From positions 1 through 64,000 of the forward strand of contig SRPY01000002.1 of assembly GCA_018360145.1 (NCBI GenBank): a stretch of DNA of 64,000 nt, read 5' to 3'. A program made the position numbers and the translations under genes. Below, one piece after another: positions 25,446 to 37,035 of this stretch. This DNA comes from Claviceps africana. Taxonomy: Eukaryota; Ascomycota; Sordariomycetes; Hypocreales; Clavicipitaceae. The first letter of the stretch is position 1, and every line of letters begins with the position of its first letter. The notes under the pieces were generated by a model that made no database searches, was not told where the DNA came from, and saw only the letters and a list, made by a program, of their open reading frames with translations.

Positions 25446-25753
25446 CTTACAATAAAGTACTCTTTAATTCATTATATAATTAAATAACTAAGTGGATTAG
25501 TACGCAAATGTAGCCTTATAGGCACTAAGGATATACATTGAGATGTGGGACCCGGAATTATTTTCGTCCCAACTAGAGTAGATCCCTTTAGCGCTTTGTC
25601 CTGTATTTACTTAATTCTTAGACGCTATTAATACTTTAGAAGACGACGAGGCAGATGCAATATCTGTTATAATTTGTTATTAAGTGTAGTCTGGTGCTAA
25701 CTATATATAAACAGATTGCGTGCTAGAATTAACACTCTGTATCGTTATTTAAT

Positions 25754-26234
25754 TTAACGGGTACGTAGAAGTTTTTCAATATGTTCGCGACTATTGTTGT
25801 GGGTAGTTTCGAGGTACAGCAGACGTTGGTTCAATTTTTCAATATCTATATCCAGATCTTTTGTTTGCTCCTCTAACTTTTGTCGTAAGATTGGCAAAGG
25901 TTGTGACGCAAACCTAAAAGGGGAATATCAATCAGTGATCTGTATACCAAGACCAGGATAATCTACTTAGCGGCAGGTTCCTATACATCTTGCCGACTCC
26001 TTCGTAAATCGTCACGTTCGGGGGCAAACTATCCAGCTCATTAAGGGTCAACCGAGCCAAGCGTATCTCTCGTTGCTTCGCCGCGATCTGTGAGCGAGTG
26101 AGGCCAATCTGATGCTGTGCTGCCGCCGCCTGTGTCTCGATCTCTCGAGCGAGCTGTCAAACTTGTTAGTCGTGAAGCAGTGATACAAGGAGCAACTCTC
26201 ATACCTTATGCAGGGCCTCATTCGATATAGACAT
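25754..26234 (-). CDS. PFD1: Prefoldin subunit 1, three exons, intact
   Basis: Beta-type subunit of the heterohexameric cytosolic prefoldin, which captures unfolded actin and tubulin and passes them to the chaperonin CCT. Exons on the minus strand: 26234-26205, 26153-25987 and 25913-25754. Introns of 51 and 73 bases have GT...AG ends; intron 1 has a CTAAC branch-like site 12 bases before its acceptor. The spliced frame encodes 118 residues, normal for the family, and has no internal stop. The opening MSISNEALHK, the central YEGVGKMF (residues 60-67) and the closing YLETTHNNSREHIEKLL are diagnostic. The first and last thirds are heptad-rich, fitting the two coiled-coil helices that flank a beta hairpin. 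Base composition is ordinary and there is no RIP bias. The only convincing gene in the window. Confidence 0.95.
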
Positions 26235-27415
26235 AATTACGACTCGTTGTTAACACCTCAACTTCATATCAGCTTGTTGTGTGAGGAAGGGAGAAGTGGG
26301 GCAGGGGGGATAAGTATATTCTTAAGAGTCGACTACCTTTTAAGGACGTAGATGTACCATTCAATGGATGCGTGGCGGAACACCACATCGTTATTGATTG
26401 ATTCTATATCCGTATGGTTTAAAGTAATGAACGTTTATGCAGCGGCGGATGAACATCCGGCTAAGCCTCAAAAGTATGAAGTAAACCCTCGATCACACAG
26501 GCCCCTAATCTGTTTGACGCCGAGAATGCGACATACAAATAACCCCAGTATTCACAACAGCTCACTTAGAGGACAGGGCTCTTTGTGTTAGCTTTATCTA
26601 CGCGAGACCCAAAGGTATATATATACCCGCTTGTAGTCAAGCGGACTTTACATGGTATCAATAGAGCACAAACTTCCTTTGCCTATGCGTTCACTCAAAC
26701 GATAGATGTAGTATATAATAAATGAGAGGACTTTATTGTATTTTATGATGCTCTTTGTTGTACAGATGGTTGAAATACACAATCGCAATTTTTTTTACAG
26801 CAGGCGCATGTGCTGTCCTTTCTTCTCACACGTGTTTTTTTTTTTTTTTTGGCACAGATACAGTAAGTAAACACGTTCTAAATTTCATTTTACGGCATGG
26901 CTAAGGCGCTGGCGGGGTTGAAAGCTCAACTTTTCTTTGCGCTTTCATATATAAAAAGAGCACTAATAGGTAAAAATAATAATAGAAAAGAGCCATCGTA
27001 AACATAGACATTTGGTAAATCCTATCAATGCGGGTATGCATACAGGCATGCCTAATCTAGGGCCAGGAACACACGAAAAAAAATTGGAGTTTTTTAACAT
27101 TTGCTGCCTCACCTGCAAGCAATTTTTAAGCTATTGCGACATTTCAGCTGAATTCAAGTTATAAAATAAAAAAAGGCCAACTTTCTCTGACTTGTGCATG
27201 CACATTATAAGTAGGACTCTTAGCAGGTGTTCTGCGCATTATTTAGTAAGAGAGCGTAATTCTGCATCCGTATATGTACATATATATCTCCTGACGACAC
27301 TTGATGAGACATAACATAATATACACACGAATTAATAGATAACATTGCGGACAAAATTTTAGTGCGACTCGGGCCATTAAGTAGATAGCGCGCCAGTCTT
27401 TTCTGCTAAGTTGTA
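26235..27415. other. Non-repetitive region upstream of the prefoldin gene
   Basis: This 1.2 kb of normal base composition will hold the prefoldin promoter: a pyrimidine/purine-biased stretch at 26282-26310 lies just upstream of the ATG. I find no second gene with coding-like codon use on either strand. Short open frames at 26352-26591 (plus) and 26897-27001 (plus) have no recognisable motif. A poly-T run of about 18 occurs at about 26832-26850. Part of this could be an unannotated UTR or an old unique insertion. Confidence 0.55.
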
Positions 27416-27515
27416 TGTATATATATACAATGTATTGTGGGTTGTAAGTAATTCCGAACATTTTGCCCCACAGTTGTGTGGGAAAATGTTCGGGATTACC
27501 TGGACTCATTGTATA
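27416..27515. repeat. Long hairpin next to the TA MITE
   Basis: An inverted repeat is centred near 27470. The inner arms TCCGAACATTTTG and AAAATGTTCGGGA enclose CCCCACA and TGTGTGGG. Outside them, TATATATACAATG on the left mirrors CATTGTATATAC on the right. The structure is about 100 bases and ends at the TA that begins the neighbouring MITE. It may be a separate foldback element. An open minus-strand frame across it is best explained by the palindrome. Confidence 0.65.
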
Positions 27516-27517
27516 TA

Positions 27518-27770
27518 CCCGAAGACCTACCTAGTGGAATCCTAGTGTTCCACTAGGTAGACCACAAAACCCTTAGGACACCACATTACTGTAGGGTCAT
27601 ATAATTTCGCTGTGTGTATTTTATATATAAAAACTAAAAAAAACACAGTTTTTATCACTTTTTAAAAATACCTAGAGTATCTGCAAATTTATATATATCC
27701 TACAGATATTGTGGCGTCCTAAGGGTTTTGTGGTCTACCTAGTGGAACACTAGGTAGGTAGGTCTACGGG
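27518..27770. mobile_element. 253-bp MITE with long terminal inverted repeats, TA target
   Basis: The ends are CCCGAAGACCTACCTAG and, reversed, CCCGTAGACCTACCTACC. The inverted repeats run about 60 bases inward through CACAAAACCCTTAGGAC to a CACCACA/TGTGGCG pair. TA dinucleotides flank it (27516-27517 and 27771-27772), the target of Tc1/mariner-type transposases. The left arm itself contains a perfect 13-bp inverted repeat (CTACCTAGTGGAA and TTCCACTAGGTAG), and the right arm a shorter version, so each arm can fold on its own. The AT-rich centre encodes nothing. It would need a transposase supplied in trans. It is unmutated, consistent with its short length. Confidence 0.88.
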
Positions 27771-27772
27771 TA

Positions 27773-28399
27773 CAGTGGCACGCAGAAGGTTTTTGCTTAA
27801 GCTAAGGTATTGCAATAATTTTATCTAGTTTCGCTACTTACTATATTTAATATATAAACATAGAGAATTTTTAAAACTTAAATAAATATAACACTTTATT
27901 AGGTTAGAGTTATTATTATAAATGTTTCTTTGTTTTAATTTAATAAAGGTTTCTAAAATAACTAAAAAAAATTAAAAATTTAATTACAGTACCTTAGGTT
28001 ACGTAAAACCCTTGTATAAGACACTATATATATAGTAAATAGCTAAATATATTTGGTTAATTTTAAGTATTATAATTTTCCATTTTCCTTAAATATATAA
28101 AATATAATATATACTTTTATAAATAGGAACTTTATTATAATAAAGTATTTATATTTATTTATTTAATAAATTTTTATTTATATAAACTATGCCTTAAATA
28201 ATTAATTAAATAAAATTAATACAATATATAAGCTTAATTAAATATATTAAGCTGCCTACTATATATATAGTCTTTTATAAAATTTACTTAGCTTTAGGTA
28301 TTTTAATTAAATTTTCTTTTATTTACTTAACTTAAAAACCTATTATTAAATTAAAATAAAATATATTAATTATTAATTAAATAACTTTAATATAATTAT
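27773..28399. other. Unassigned AT-rich, RIP-like stretch
   Basis: No gene, RNA or repeat partner is recognised. Composition shifts abruptly from the gene island to an AT-rich, CpA-poor state at about 27850. It could include the 5' LTR of gypsy-2, but no second LTR is in the window to test this. Confidence 0.4.
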
Positions 28400-28500
28400 T
28401 AGGTGTTCATTAGGTAGCTAGTTAAAGGTAATATTAATAGTAATTAATATATTAACTGAAGCTTACTTTTTAAGTTCTCTTTTAAAAATTATATATATAT
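28400..28500 (+). repeat. MITE family 1 terminal repeat, solitary
   Basis: TTAGGTGTTCATTAGGTAGC leads into the same terminal repeat (AATTAATATATTAACTGAAG) as at 24200-24300. It mirrors the spacer side of the palindrome there, which shows that the terminal repeat extends at least 25 bases outward. No partner end is obvious nearby other than those of the next element. Confidence 0.55.
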
Positions 28501-28633
28501 ATAATTTATTAAAGGCCTATTAAATTTAAATAATTAATTAAATATTTATAACTTTATATTATTATATTTATAGCATTTAAGTTCTTATAATTATTTTTTT
28601 CTTTATTTATTAAGTATTAATTATATTGCTAAG

Positions 28634-28829
28634 TAAAGGCAATATAGCAATTAATATATTAACTAAATGTAAGGAACTTATAAGACTAGCTTAAAGCAAC
28701 TCTTTATTATTAATGCTTAGTTATATACTTAGTATATAAACCTTAAGTAATATATATATAAAAAGAAAGGATTTAAAAAAAGTAAGCTTTAATTAATATA
28801 TTAATTATTATATTACCTTTATTTAATTA
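28634..28829 (-). mobile_element. MITE family 1, copy c (complete)
   Basis: An element of about 196 bp has terminal inverted repeats of about 50 bases. The left end contains AAAGGCAATATAGCAATTAA and the right end, reversed, AAAGGTAATATAATAATTAA. Both continue to a TTAACTAAATG/TTAATTAAAGC segment. The interior matches 24340-24460 and 25340-25440 in reverse. It has no coding capacity. Target duplication is not certain. Confidence 0.7.
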
Positions 28830-28849
28830 CTTTATTAATATAGAATAAT

Positions 28850-29960
28850 TTTAAAGCTTCTTTAAAAATTATTTAAAAATAATATAATACTTTAAATTAA
28901 ATAATTTTTTATAATGTTTTATAAAAAATTATTATTTTTTAATTTTTATTAATACTTTATTAATTTATAAAAGGTTTATAAAATAATATTTAAATTATTA
29001 ATATTTTTATATTAAAAAAAGTAAATTTAAATATTTAAAGCCTTTATAAAAAAGTTAAAGTAATTAAAAAGTAAATCTTTTAATTAAAAAAATTAAAGAA
29101 ATTATAAAATAAAAAATAAAAACTTTTTTAAACTTTAAAATAAAGAATTAATAATAAAATTAAAGTAAAATATTATTACTTTTATAAAGATTTATTTAAT
29201 AATAATTAAAGAGAAATTAAAGTTAAAAATATTAATTTATTTATATACTTTATTAATCTTTAAAAATATAAAATTTAAATTAATAATTTAAATTATATTT
29301 TTAATAAAGTAGAATATAAATTTTATTAAAATTATTTATAAATACTCTTTATTTTTAACTATATATATTAATTTTATAAAATAAAATAAAATTAATTCTT
29401 TAATAAATAGTTAAATAAATATTATATTTAACTTAAAAATAATTAAATAAAGTTTTAAAAATAAACTTTAATATTATTTAAAGACTTTATTAATTAAAAA
29501 ACTTAAATTACTATTATAATAAAAAAATATTAAATAAAGAAATAATTAAAGCTTTATTAATTTTAATATTTACTTTAATTTATTAAAGAAATATTTAAAA
29601 AAAGTTAATAAAAAAGCTAAAGCTTTTTTACTTTTTATAAAGTTATAATTAAAACTTTAAAACTATATTAATTTATATATATGTTTTATAAAGAAAACTT
29701 AAAAGAAAATAGTTTAAATTACTTAGTAATTTTAAAATATAATATTAATAAAGCTTAAAAAAAATACTCTTTATAAAAGACTTATTAAATTATAATAAAA
29801 CTAGTCCTTTTTTTTTATAAACTATTAATAATTAACTATTATAGATTTAATAATTAAAGCTAATAATAATAAAATAAAAAGTAAATATAAATACTATAAC
29901 TATAAAAAAATAAAGTATATTTAATATAATTATAATAAATTAATAAAAGCTAACTTTAAT
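28850..29960 (+). pseudogene. Gypsy-2 gag with CCHC zinc knuckle, degraded
   Basis: The distal part contains a recognisable zinc knuckle at 29892-29933. The codons TAC-TAT-AAC-TAT, then four, TAT, then four, TAT sit exactly at the C-x2-C-x4-H-x4-C spacing. Each Tyr codon is the RIP product of TGC, TGT or CAT. It is preceded by a Lys-rich stretch, as is usual for gag nucleocapsid. The upstream kilobase is too degraded to show a capsid. In life this would package the element RNA. Confidence 0.65.
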
Positions 29961-30789
29961 ACTTTAAAAAATAATAATTAAGAAAGATAACTACCTTTAT
30001 TTTTATTAAAAAAATAAGTTTAAATTAAGTAATATTTCTATATTTATACTATAATTTAAAATAAAAATATTATTTATACCTTTATAAATTTTAATATTTA
30101 TTTTAATATTAATATTATCAACTTAAAATTTATAATAGCTTAAAGTTTAATAAAAACTTAATTAATAGCCTTTAAACTTTAAATAGTTTAAAATCTTTAA
30201 GTCTTTAAATATAAAGTATATTAAGTATTAATTAATATTATTAATTTAAAAGATATATTTAAAAATTTAAAGCTATTATATATAGTTATTAATTATAAAC
30301 TAAACCTTTCAAGAAGTTTTATATTAATTAAAATATATACTTTAATAAAAAAATATATTTATTTATTTATATATAATAAAGAATAATAGTTTAAAATATA
30401 ATATATTAATATATTACTTTGAACTCTTTATTAATATATTGAAAAGTATAAAAATAAAGTAATTATTTATATACTATAAAGCCTTTTAAATAATTAATAT
30501 ATTAAATTAAAGAATAAAGAAATAATAAACCTTTAAAGAACTACTTTAAATATTCTTTTAAAATTTAAAACTTTTATAAATATATTTATTTTTAATAAAG
30601 TTAATATACTTTTATTTATTAAAAATATTAATTATTTAATTAACCTTTTACTTAATACTTTACCTCTTTATAAATTTATATACTCTTTATTTTTAAATAA
30701 ACTTTAAATTTTATAAAAAATACTTTAAAAAAAACCTAATAAATAAATAAATAAAACCTTTAAAAAGCTTTATTAATACCTTTATATTC

Positions 30790-31560
30790 TTTATATCTAA
30801 AAAGAATAATACTCTTTAATTATATATAAATTATAAAGGTATTAATAAAATTATACTTAAAAATTATTATATATTACTTTTTATATTAAAAATTTTAAAT
30901 TATTATTTAAAAGCTAGGTTTTTTATTAAAATTAATATTAAAAATATATATTATTAAATTTATATTAAAAAGGAAATAAATAAAAAATAGTGTTTTATAT
31001 TTAATATAATTACTATAAATACTTAATTATATTATTTAAATTTATTAATATATTAACTACTTTTTAAAGCTAGATTTATTAAGCTTTAAAAGGCTTAATT
31101 AATATTCTTTATATAGTATATTTAAATAATATCTTTAGTTTTTTAAAAATAAAAAACAATATATTAACTATATTTATTAAATCTTTAAATAAATAAAAGT
31201 AATAGAATTATATATAAAACCTTTTAAATATATTTTTTATAAAAACTTAGTAAAATTCTTTAAATTTATTTTATTTATTAATAAAATAATAATAAATAAA
31301 TAGTAAATAAAAACTAAAAAAAACTAAAAAAAAACTATAGAAGTATTAAAATATATAAATATTTTTAAAATTCTATAGTTTCTACTAATAATTTATATAT
31401 TATTACTTTATAATTATAATACCTTTAAATATATTAATAAAGAGTAATTAAAAAGAAATATTAATTAAAAAAATTTTATTTAAAAAAAATATATATATAG
31501 TATTTATTTAATTAAAAGTAGCCTTTTAAAAAATGCCTTTACTTTATTATTATTAGCTAA
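30790..31560 (+). pseudogene. Gypsy-2 reverse transcriptase, degraded
   Basis: Successive motifs of Ty3/gypsy RT can be read through RIP stops: LYINYKGINKI (the L-x-x-D-Y-R-x-L-N-K motif), YILLFI (RYPLP), KARFFIKINIK (G-A-x-x-F-x-K-L-D-L) and VYLNNIF at 31116-31136 (V-Y-L-D-D-I, both Asp codons changed to Asn). The spacing is normal. RNase H would begin at the right end and is cut at 31746 by LINE B. It resembles Maggy-type fungal gypsy polymerases. Confidence 0.85.
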
Positions 31561-31746
31561 ATTAACTTATTTATATAAAAATAAACGCTTTAATATTTAT
31601 AATAGTTAGTATTATATTATAATTAAATAATAAAAAGTAATATTACTTTATTATATTTTAGTTTTATAAGTTTATAAATATTAAATAAAATTATAAAATA
31701 ATTAATTAAAAACTCTTTATAATAATTAAGTTATTTGTATATTAAT

Positions 31747-34700
31747 TTATTTATTTATTTACGCTAGCTAGGCTGTTTCTAGCTTAGTATCTAGTACCTC
31801 TACTACTTAATTTATATAGAAAAAACCTTAGAGTAAGGAGGAAAACCTATATACCACTATAAAGTAACTACTTTAAGGCTAGTGTAGCCTTAAGTAGTTA
31901 TTTACTATAGAAGTTAATATATAGCTAGCTTATTTTAGCTAGCATTATTAAAGAGTATATAGTATAGTTAATAATATTAAAATAGTGTAGTAAGGGGTTA
32001 AGGGTTTAGTAATAATAGTATAGTATAGTATTAAAGGTTTATTTATAAGTTATATCTTTTTTCTTTAAAGCCTTATTTATTAATTATATCTTTTCTCTTT
32101 AAAGCTTAGTAAAGGTATATAGTAGTTATAGTATAATATTAAAGAGGCCTTACCTTTTTAAAGGTTTTAATTCTATTACTTTTATAAATAGTAAGCTAAG
32201 GTAAATTAAGGTAGTCTTTATATATTAATAAGCTATTTTATAAAGGATATAGCTAGCTTATTAAAGTTAAGTGTAATATAAATATTATAGTAGTTATAGA
32301 ATAGAAATAGCTTAATATTAATTAACTATATATAATTATAAACTAAGTATAATAATAAAAGGTAGTAGTAGTCTTTAAAGTTAGTTTAATATTAATAAAT
32401 TAAGGAATCTATATTAAAGATATATTAAAAGAAAAGAAATATATTTAATTTAATTTTTTCTATTCATATTTATATTAAAGTAATGGATTTATACTTAGCT
32501 AGCTCTTTATAAAGCTAAATAACTTTTAAGGTAAATATAAAGTAAGGCTTATATTTAGCTACTATATATTTTAATTAAAATTAATATACTTTTACTATAG
32601 TATATTTATAGTACTAATAGTTCTTTTATTTTAAAACTAAGGCTTTAACTAGTAAAGGTACTATAAAGTAGTTATATAGCTAGTTTATAAATAATATATA
32701 TTTAAAGTAGTTATTTACTTAAAGTAGGTAGCTTTAATAGTAGTAAAGATAGTAGTAAAGGTAGTTTACTATTATTATATAAGCAGTATATATTTTATTT
32801 ACTATTTTATTTCTTTTAATTCTTTTATAAAAGCTAAGGGATTAAAAGTTTAAATATAGGTTAATTAAGGCTATTACTGCCTTAGTTTTAATAAAGAATT
32901 AAGGCATAGCTTTAAATACTTTAGTAACTACTTTAAAGCATTTTAATTATTTAAAAATAAATACTTTAGTAATACCTTTTACTTTACTACTAATTTCTAT
33001 AAAGATATAGTATAATACTATACTATATATAACTATACTTTAAATTATCTATATATAAAAGAGGTAAGTATTATTAAGTAAATAACTTTATATAAATATT
33101 ATTAATACTATAAGTATAAGCTATTACTACTTTAATTTTACTTTAATCTTCTTTTAGTATATTTATTAGTATAACTTTTAGTGGATTTAAACTTTAAAAA
33201 ACTAAGCTAATTAAATAAATTATATTATAGTCGTGCTAAGTTAAACTAGCGTTATAATTATAATATACTTTTAAGTAAAATAAATTAGTTTACTCTTTTA
33301 AAAATAGAAATTAAGGCTAGACTTAAGGGACTACTTTTAGTAAATACTCTATATATTATTAAGTTATTTCTATATCTCTTTTACTATATATTTATAGATA
33401 AAAATATTTATATTATTAAAGAAGCTAAAGATAAATATAAATTATATAGCTTAAAGCTTTTAATATAAAGGTATAATATAAAGTAAAAAGAGAATAAAGA
33501 AGATTAGTAACCTTTATAGAACCTTAATAGTAATAAATAAGGCTTTTATTAATTAATTATTAAAGAAAAGGTAGGTAGTATAGTTAGTAGTAAAGGCTTA
33601 GGTTTATATTATTATTTAAGTAAATATACTTAAAAATAAAAGGATATAAAAGAGTTAGTAGTAATAAATAATATTAAAAGCTATAAATATATTAAGTTAA
33701 AGTAATAATATAATTCTATTATAGTGCTACGCTATTTTTATTAATTTTATAAAAATATTAAAGGTAACTTCTATAAAGTAATTAGCTTTATTCTTTATTT
33801 AAAGGTTTAAAAGCATATCTCTTAACTTAACTATAATAGTAAGCTAAAACACTACTACTGCTTTTAATATTTTACTAACTACACTAAGAAGTAAGATTAA
33901 GTGCTATACCTTAGTTTATTATTATTTAGTTATTATTTTTCTTAGCTTATAAAGAATAATAACTTTAGCCCTTTAATATAGTTTTAAATAGTATTTAATA
34001 TAGTAGCACTTATTTAGTAAATAAGCTAGTGTTTTTATAAGGGGTTTTTTATAAGCTTTAAGGAACTTAGCTAAAAGATTATTAATACTTAGTGCTTTTT
34101 AACTAGTAAGGCCTTTAATAATGCTATAGATTTTATTAATATTAAAGCAGTCTTTTAATAGAAATATAGTATTATTAAGCTAAGAGTTAAAATTATTAAA
34201 GATATTAGTAAGTTAAGCTATAAAAAAAAGGAAGAAATGTTTTATAAAGGTAATAGCTTTATTTTAATAAAAGAAAGCAGTAATAGCGTTTAAACTATCC
34301 CTTTAAAGGAGATTAAGTATATATTATTATTTTAAAGGGAGTTTACTTTAAAGCTATACTTAGTATTTAAGTTTTTAAAAGTTACCTTAATAAGTAAAAG
34401 TAATATAGACTATAGCTTACTAAAAACTACACTATTCTTTATAAATAACTCAGGATTATATTTAAGCTACTTTAATTATAAATTATTAATTAACTTTAGT
34501 TTATAATAACTACTATTATTATAGCGCCCTTTTTATATTTTATATTACCTACTTTATTCTATAGTTTTACTATAGATTTAGTTTAAGGCTACCTTAAGGT
34601 TTATATAAAACCACTACTTATACTATTATTTAAAGCTTATTTATAATTTATTTAATGTATATATTAATTTTATATAGTGTTAAAAGCAGGTCTTTAATGT

Positions 34701-37035
34701 TATTAATTTAAAACTATACTACTACCTTAGCTATAACTAGTTTTTAGTTTATTTTTAGCTATTTAAATATATAGTTATAATTAGGCCTTTTATTAATAAT
34801 AGTGTTAATTTATATAAGCTATAAAATATAGTTAAACTTAGTAAGGTTAAGGCCCTTTAAGTATTTAATAATTATATTAAAGGTAGCTTAAGTATAGTTA
34901 ATAGTATTATTATATTTACTATAAAAAAACTATATAACTTTACTTTATAGTATAGTAAGTTTAAATTACTATTACTTAATTATTAATAAAAGAAGTTTAC
35001 TACTTAATAATATTTTATTATAGTAGTTTTATAAAAAGTAGTGTTAATTAAAGTTATTAATAAATACACCTTAAGGTTATAATATAGCTACTATAAATTT
35101 AATAAAGGGCGTAGTTTAGCTTAATTTATATATTAAGGAGTATATTAAGTATATATTATAGCTTACTATATTAATTATATATTAATTAGTGCTATTATAA
35201 GTTAACTATAATATAGTTCTATACTAATAATAAATATATAATATAGTTTATTCTTTTTAAGTAATAAGTTAATAGTAGCTAAAGCTTAAATTAAAGGGGT
35301 ATTTATTAATTATACTTAATTCCTATATTATAATTATATTAGTTTTAGTGTAGGTTTTTAGTACTAAGTATATAAAATAGGTTTTCTTCTATATATTTTA
35401 ATATATAACTTTAGTTATATATATTAAAGGGACTATTAAGTTAATATTTATATATTTAAACCTATATTAAAGATAGGTTATTAGCTAAGAAAGGCCTTTA
35501 TAATACTTTATTAAGTTAATGTTAGTTAAGAGTTAAATAAGTAAGTTTAAGGTTAGCTAATATATTTCTATAGTAATGCCTTTTATAATAAAAGGTTATT
35601 AATATTATAGTAATAGTTATATAAAGTAACCTCTATTTATTTATCTTTTTTTAGTGTTAAAGAAGGGGTAGTAAAGGCCTAAAGCTAGCTTAAGTATATA
35701 TTATAGATATAATATTACTATCTATTAGTAACGTTATATTATTATAACTATATAAAGTGCTATTTTATATAGTTTATATAGCGTTTCTATATTGCCTCTA
35801 TTAAAGCTAGGTAAGCTAACTTTCTAACCTTATAGCGCTTAGTATTATAATAGCTATAGTATAGTATTATATTATAGTATATTATAATATATTTAAATTA
35901 AAAGTAGCTATAGTATTAGTAAAGGTAAAGGGCGTTATTATATAGCTTAGCCTTAAATATTTCTACTTTATAAATAACTTTAAGGTAGTATAAATAATTA
36001 ATTACCTTAATTCTATTAATTTTAATAATTAAAGGGGACTTAATAAAGGTTATATAAGGTTTCTATACTTATACCTATATTAGTTTTAAGCTATTATTCT
36101 TTATAAAGTTTTATAAGATTTTATTTATTACTTAGTTCTTAAAGTATTAAATAAAGAAGCCTTTAATAATAACATTAAAAAGGTAGTAATTAAGTATTAC
36201 TTTTAATTTAAATATAGTTTAAATTTAAATTATATTTTTAATATAAGGTTTTACTATATTATAAAATATAACTATAGTATTACTACTATAAAGTTAGTAT
36301 ACTACTATTATAGTATTAGTTTTTATAGTATAATTAATAGCTTTAATAATGTTTTTAAGGGATTTATTTTAAACTACTTTAAAAATAAATAAACCTTTAA
36401 TAATAGTTTTATAATAAATTTAAAGTAGTATTACTATAATAGTAATATAGGCTAAGGTAGTAAATATAGCTATACTTTATACTATAATACTTACCTAACT
36501 TAGTTTTATAATAAAGCTACTATTAATTACTTTTTTAACTATTTATTTAATAGTTTATTTAAGGTTTTAAACAGTAATTATATTTAAAGAGAGGGGGGAA
36601 GCCTTTAAAATAGTAAATATAAAGGCTTTATATTAGCTATATATTATAGCTATATTATTTATATAAAGGATAATATTTTATACACTTTTTAGTATTAAAT
36701 TAAAATAAGTTTTACTAATTTTTTATATTTAACCTTAAAGTAATTTAATATTAGCTTATTTATTAAAGGTAATATAGATTTAACTTATAGTTTTATTATA
36801 AATTTACCTTAGCTTATATTAAAATAATATTAACTATAAGTAAGGTTACTATAATTTCTATTATTAATATTTATTAATATTTTAGCACTTATTATATCTA
36901 TTTTTTAATATCAATATACTATTAAAGAGGGGGGTAAATAAATATAAGAAATTGTTTTTTGCCCTTTTTAAGCGGTTTAGAGTTAATTCTATATCGTTAT
37001 AGCGGTGCGTTTTTTTTGATCTTTTTTCATATTTA
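31747..37035 (-). mobile_element. LINE B inserted in gypsy-2 RNase H, RIP-mutated
   Basis: A nearly full-length LINE (5.29 kb) lies on the minus strand, with its reversed TAAA tail at the left. The 9-bp sequence TATATTAAT at 31738-31746 and 37036-37044 is the likely target duplication. Two features differ from copies 2 and F. The tandem-repeat part of the 3' UTR is largely missing (32030-32105). The 5' end has a TTTTTTTTGATCTTTTTTCA extension in place of the usual GGGCGAAAAT terminus. Gypsy-2 coding sequence resumes beyond it. Confidence 0.85.

Noticed and set aside
26352..26591. Open plus-strand frame of 79 codons upstream of prefoldin
   Set aside because: No recognisable domain, no supporting splice context and unremarkable codon use. 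Chance openness in normal-composition DNA is the simpler reading, although a small unknown protein cannot be excluded.
26897..27001. Short plus-strand frame beginning MAKALAGLKAQL
   Set aside because: Only about 34 codons, no homology that I recognise and no context. Insufficient support.
27243..27509. Open minus-strand frame of 88 codons
   Set aside because: Its first third is encoded by one long hairpin (27416-27515) and the rest has a motif-free, low-complexity composition. Not credible as a gene.
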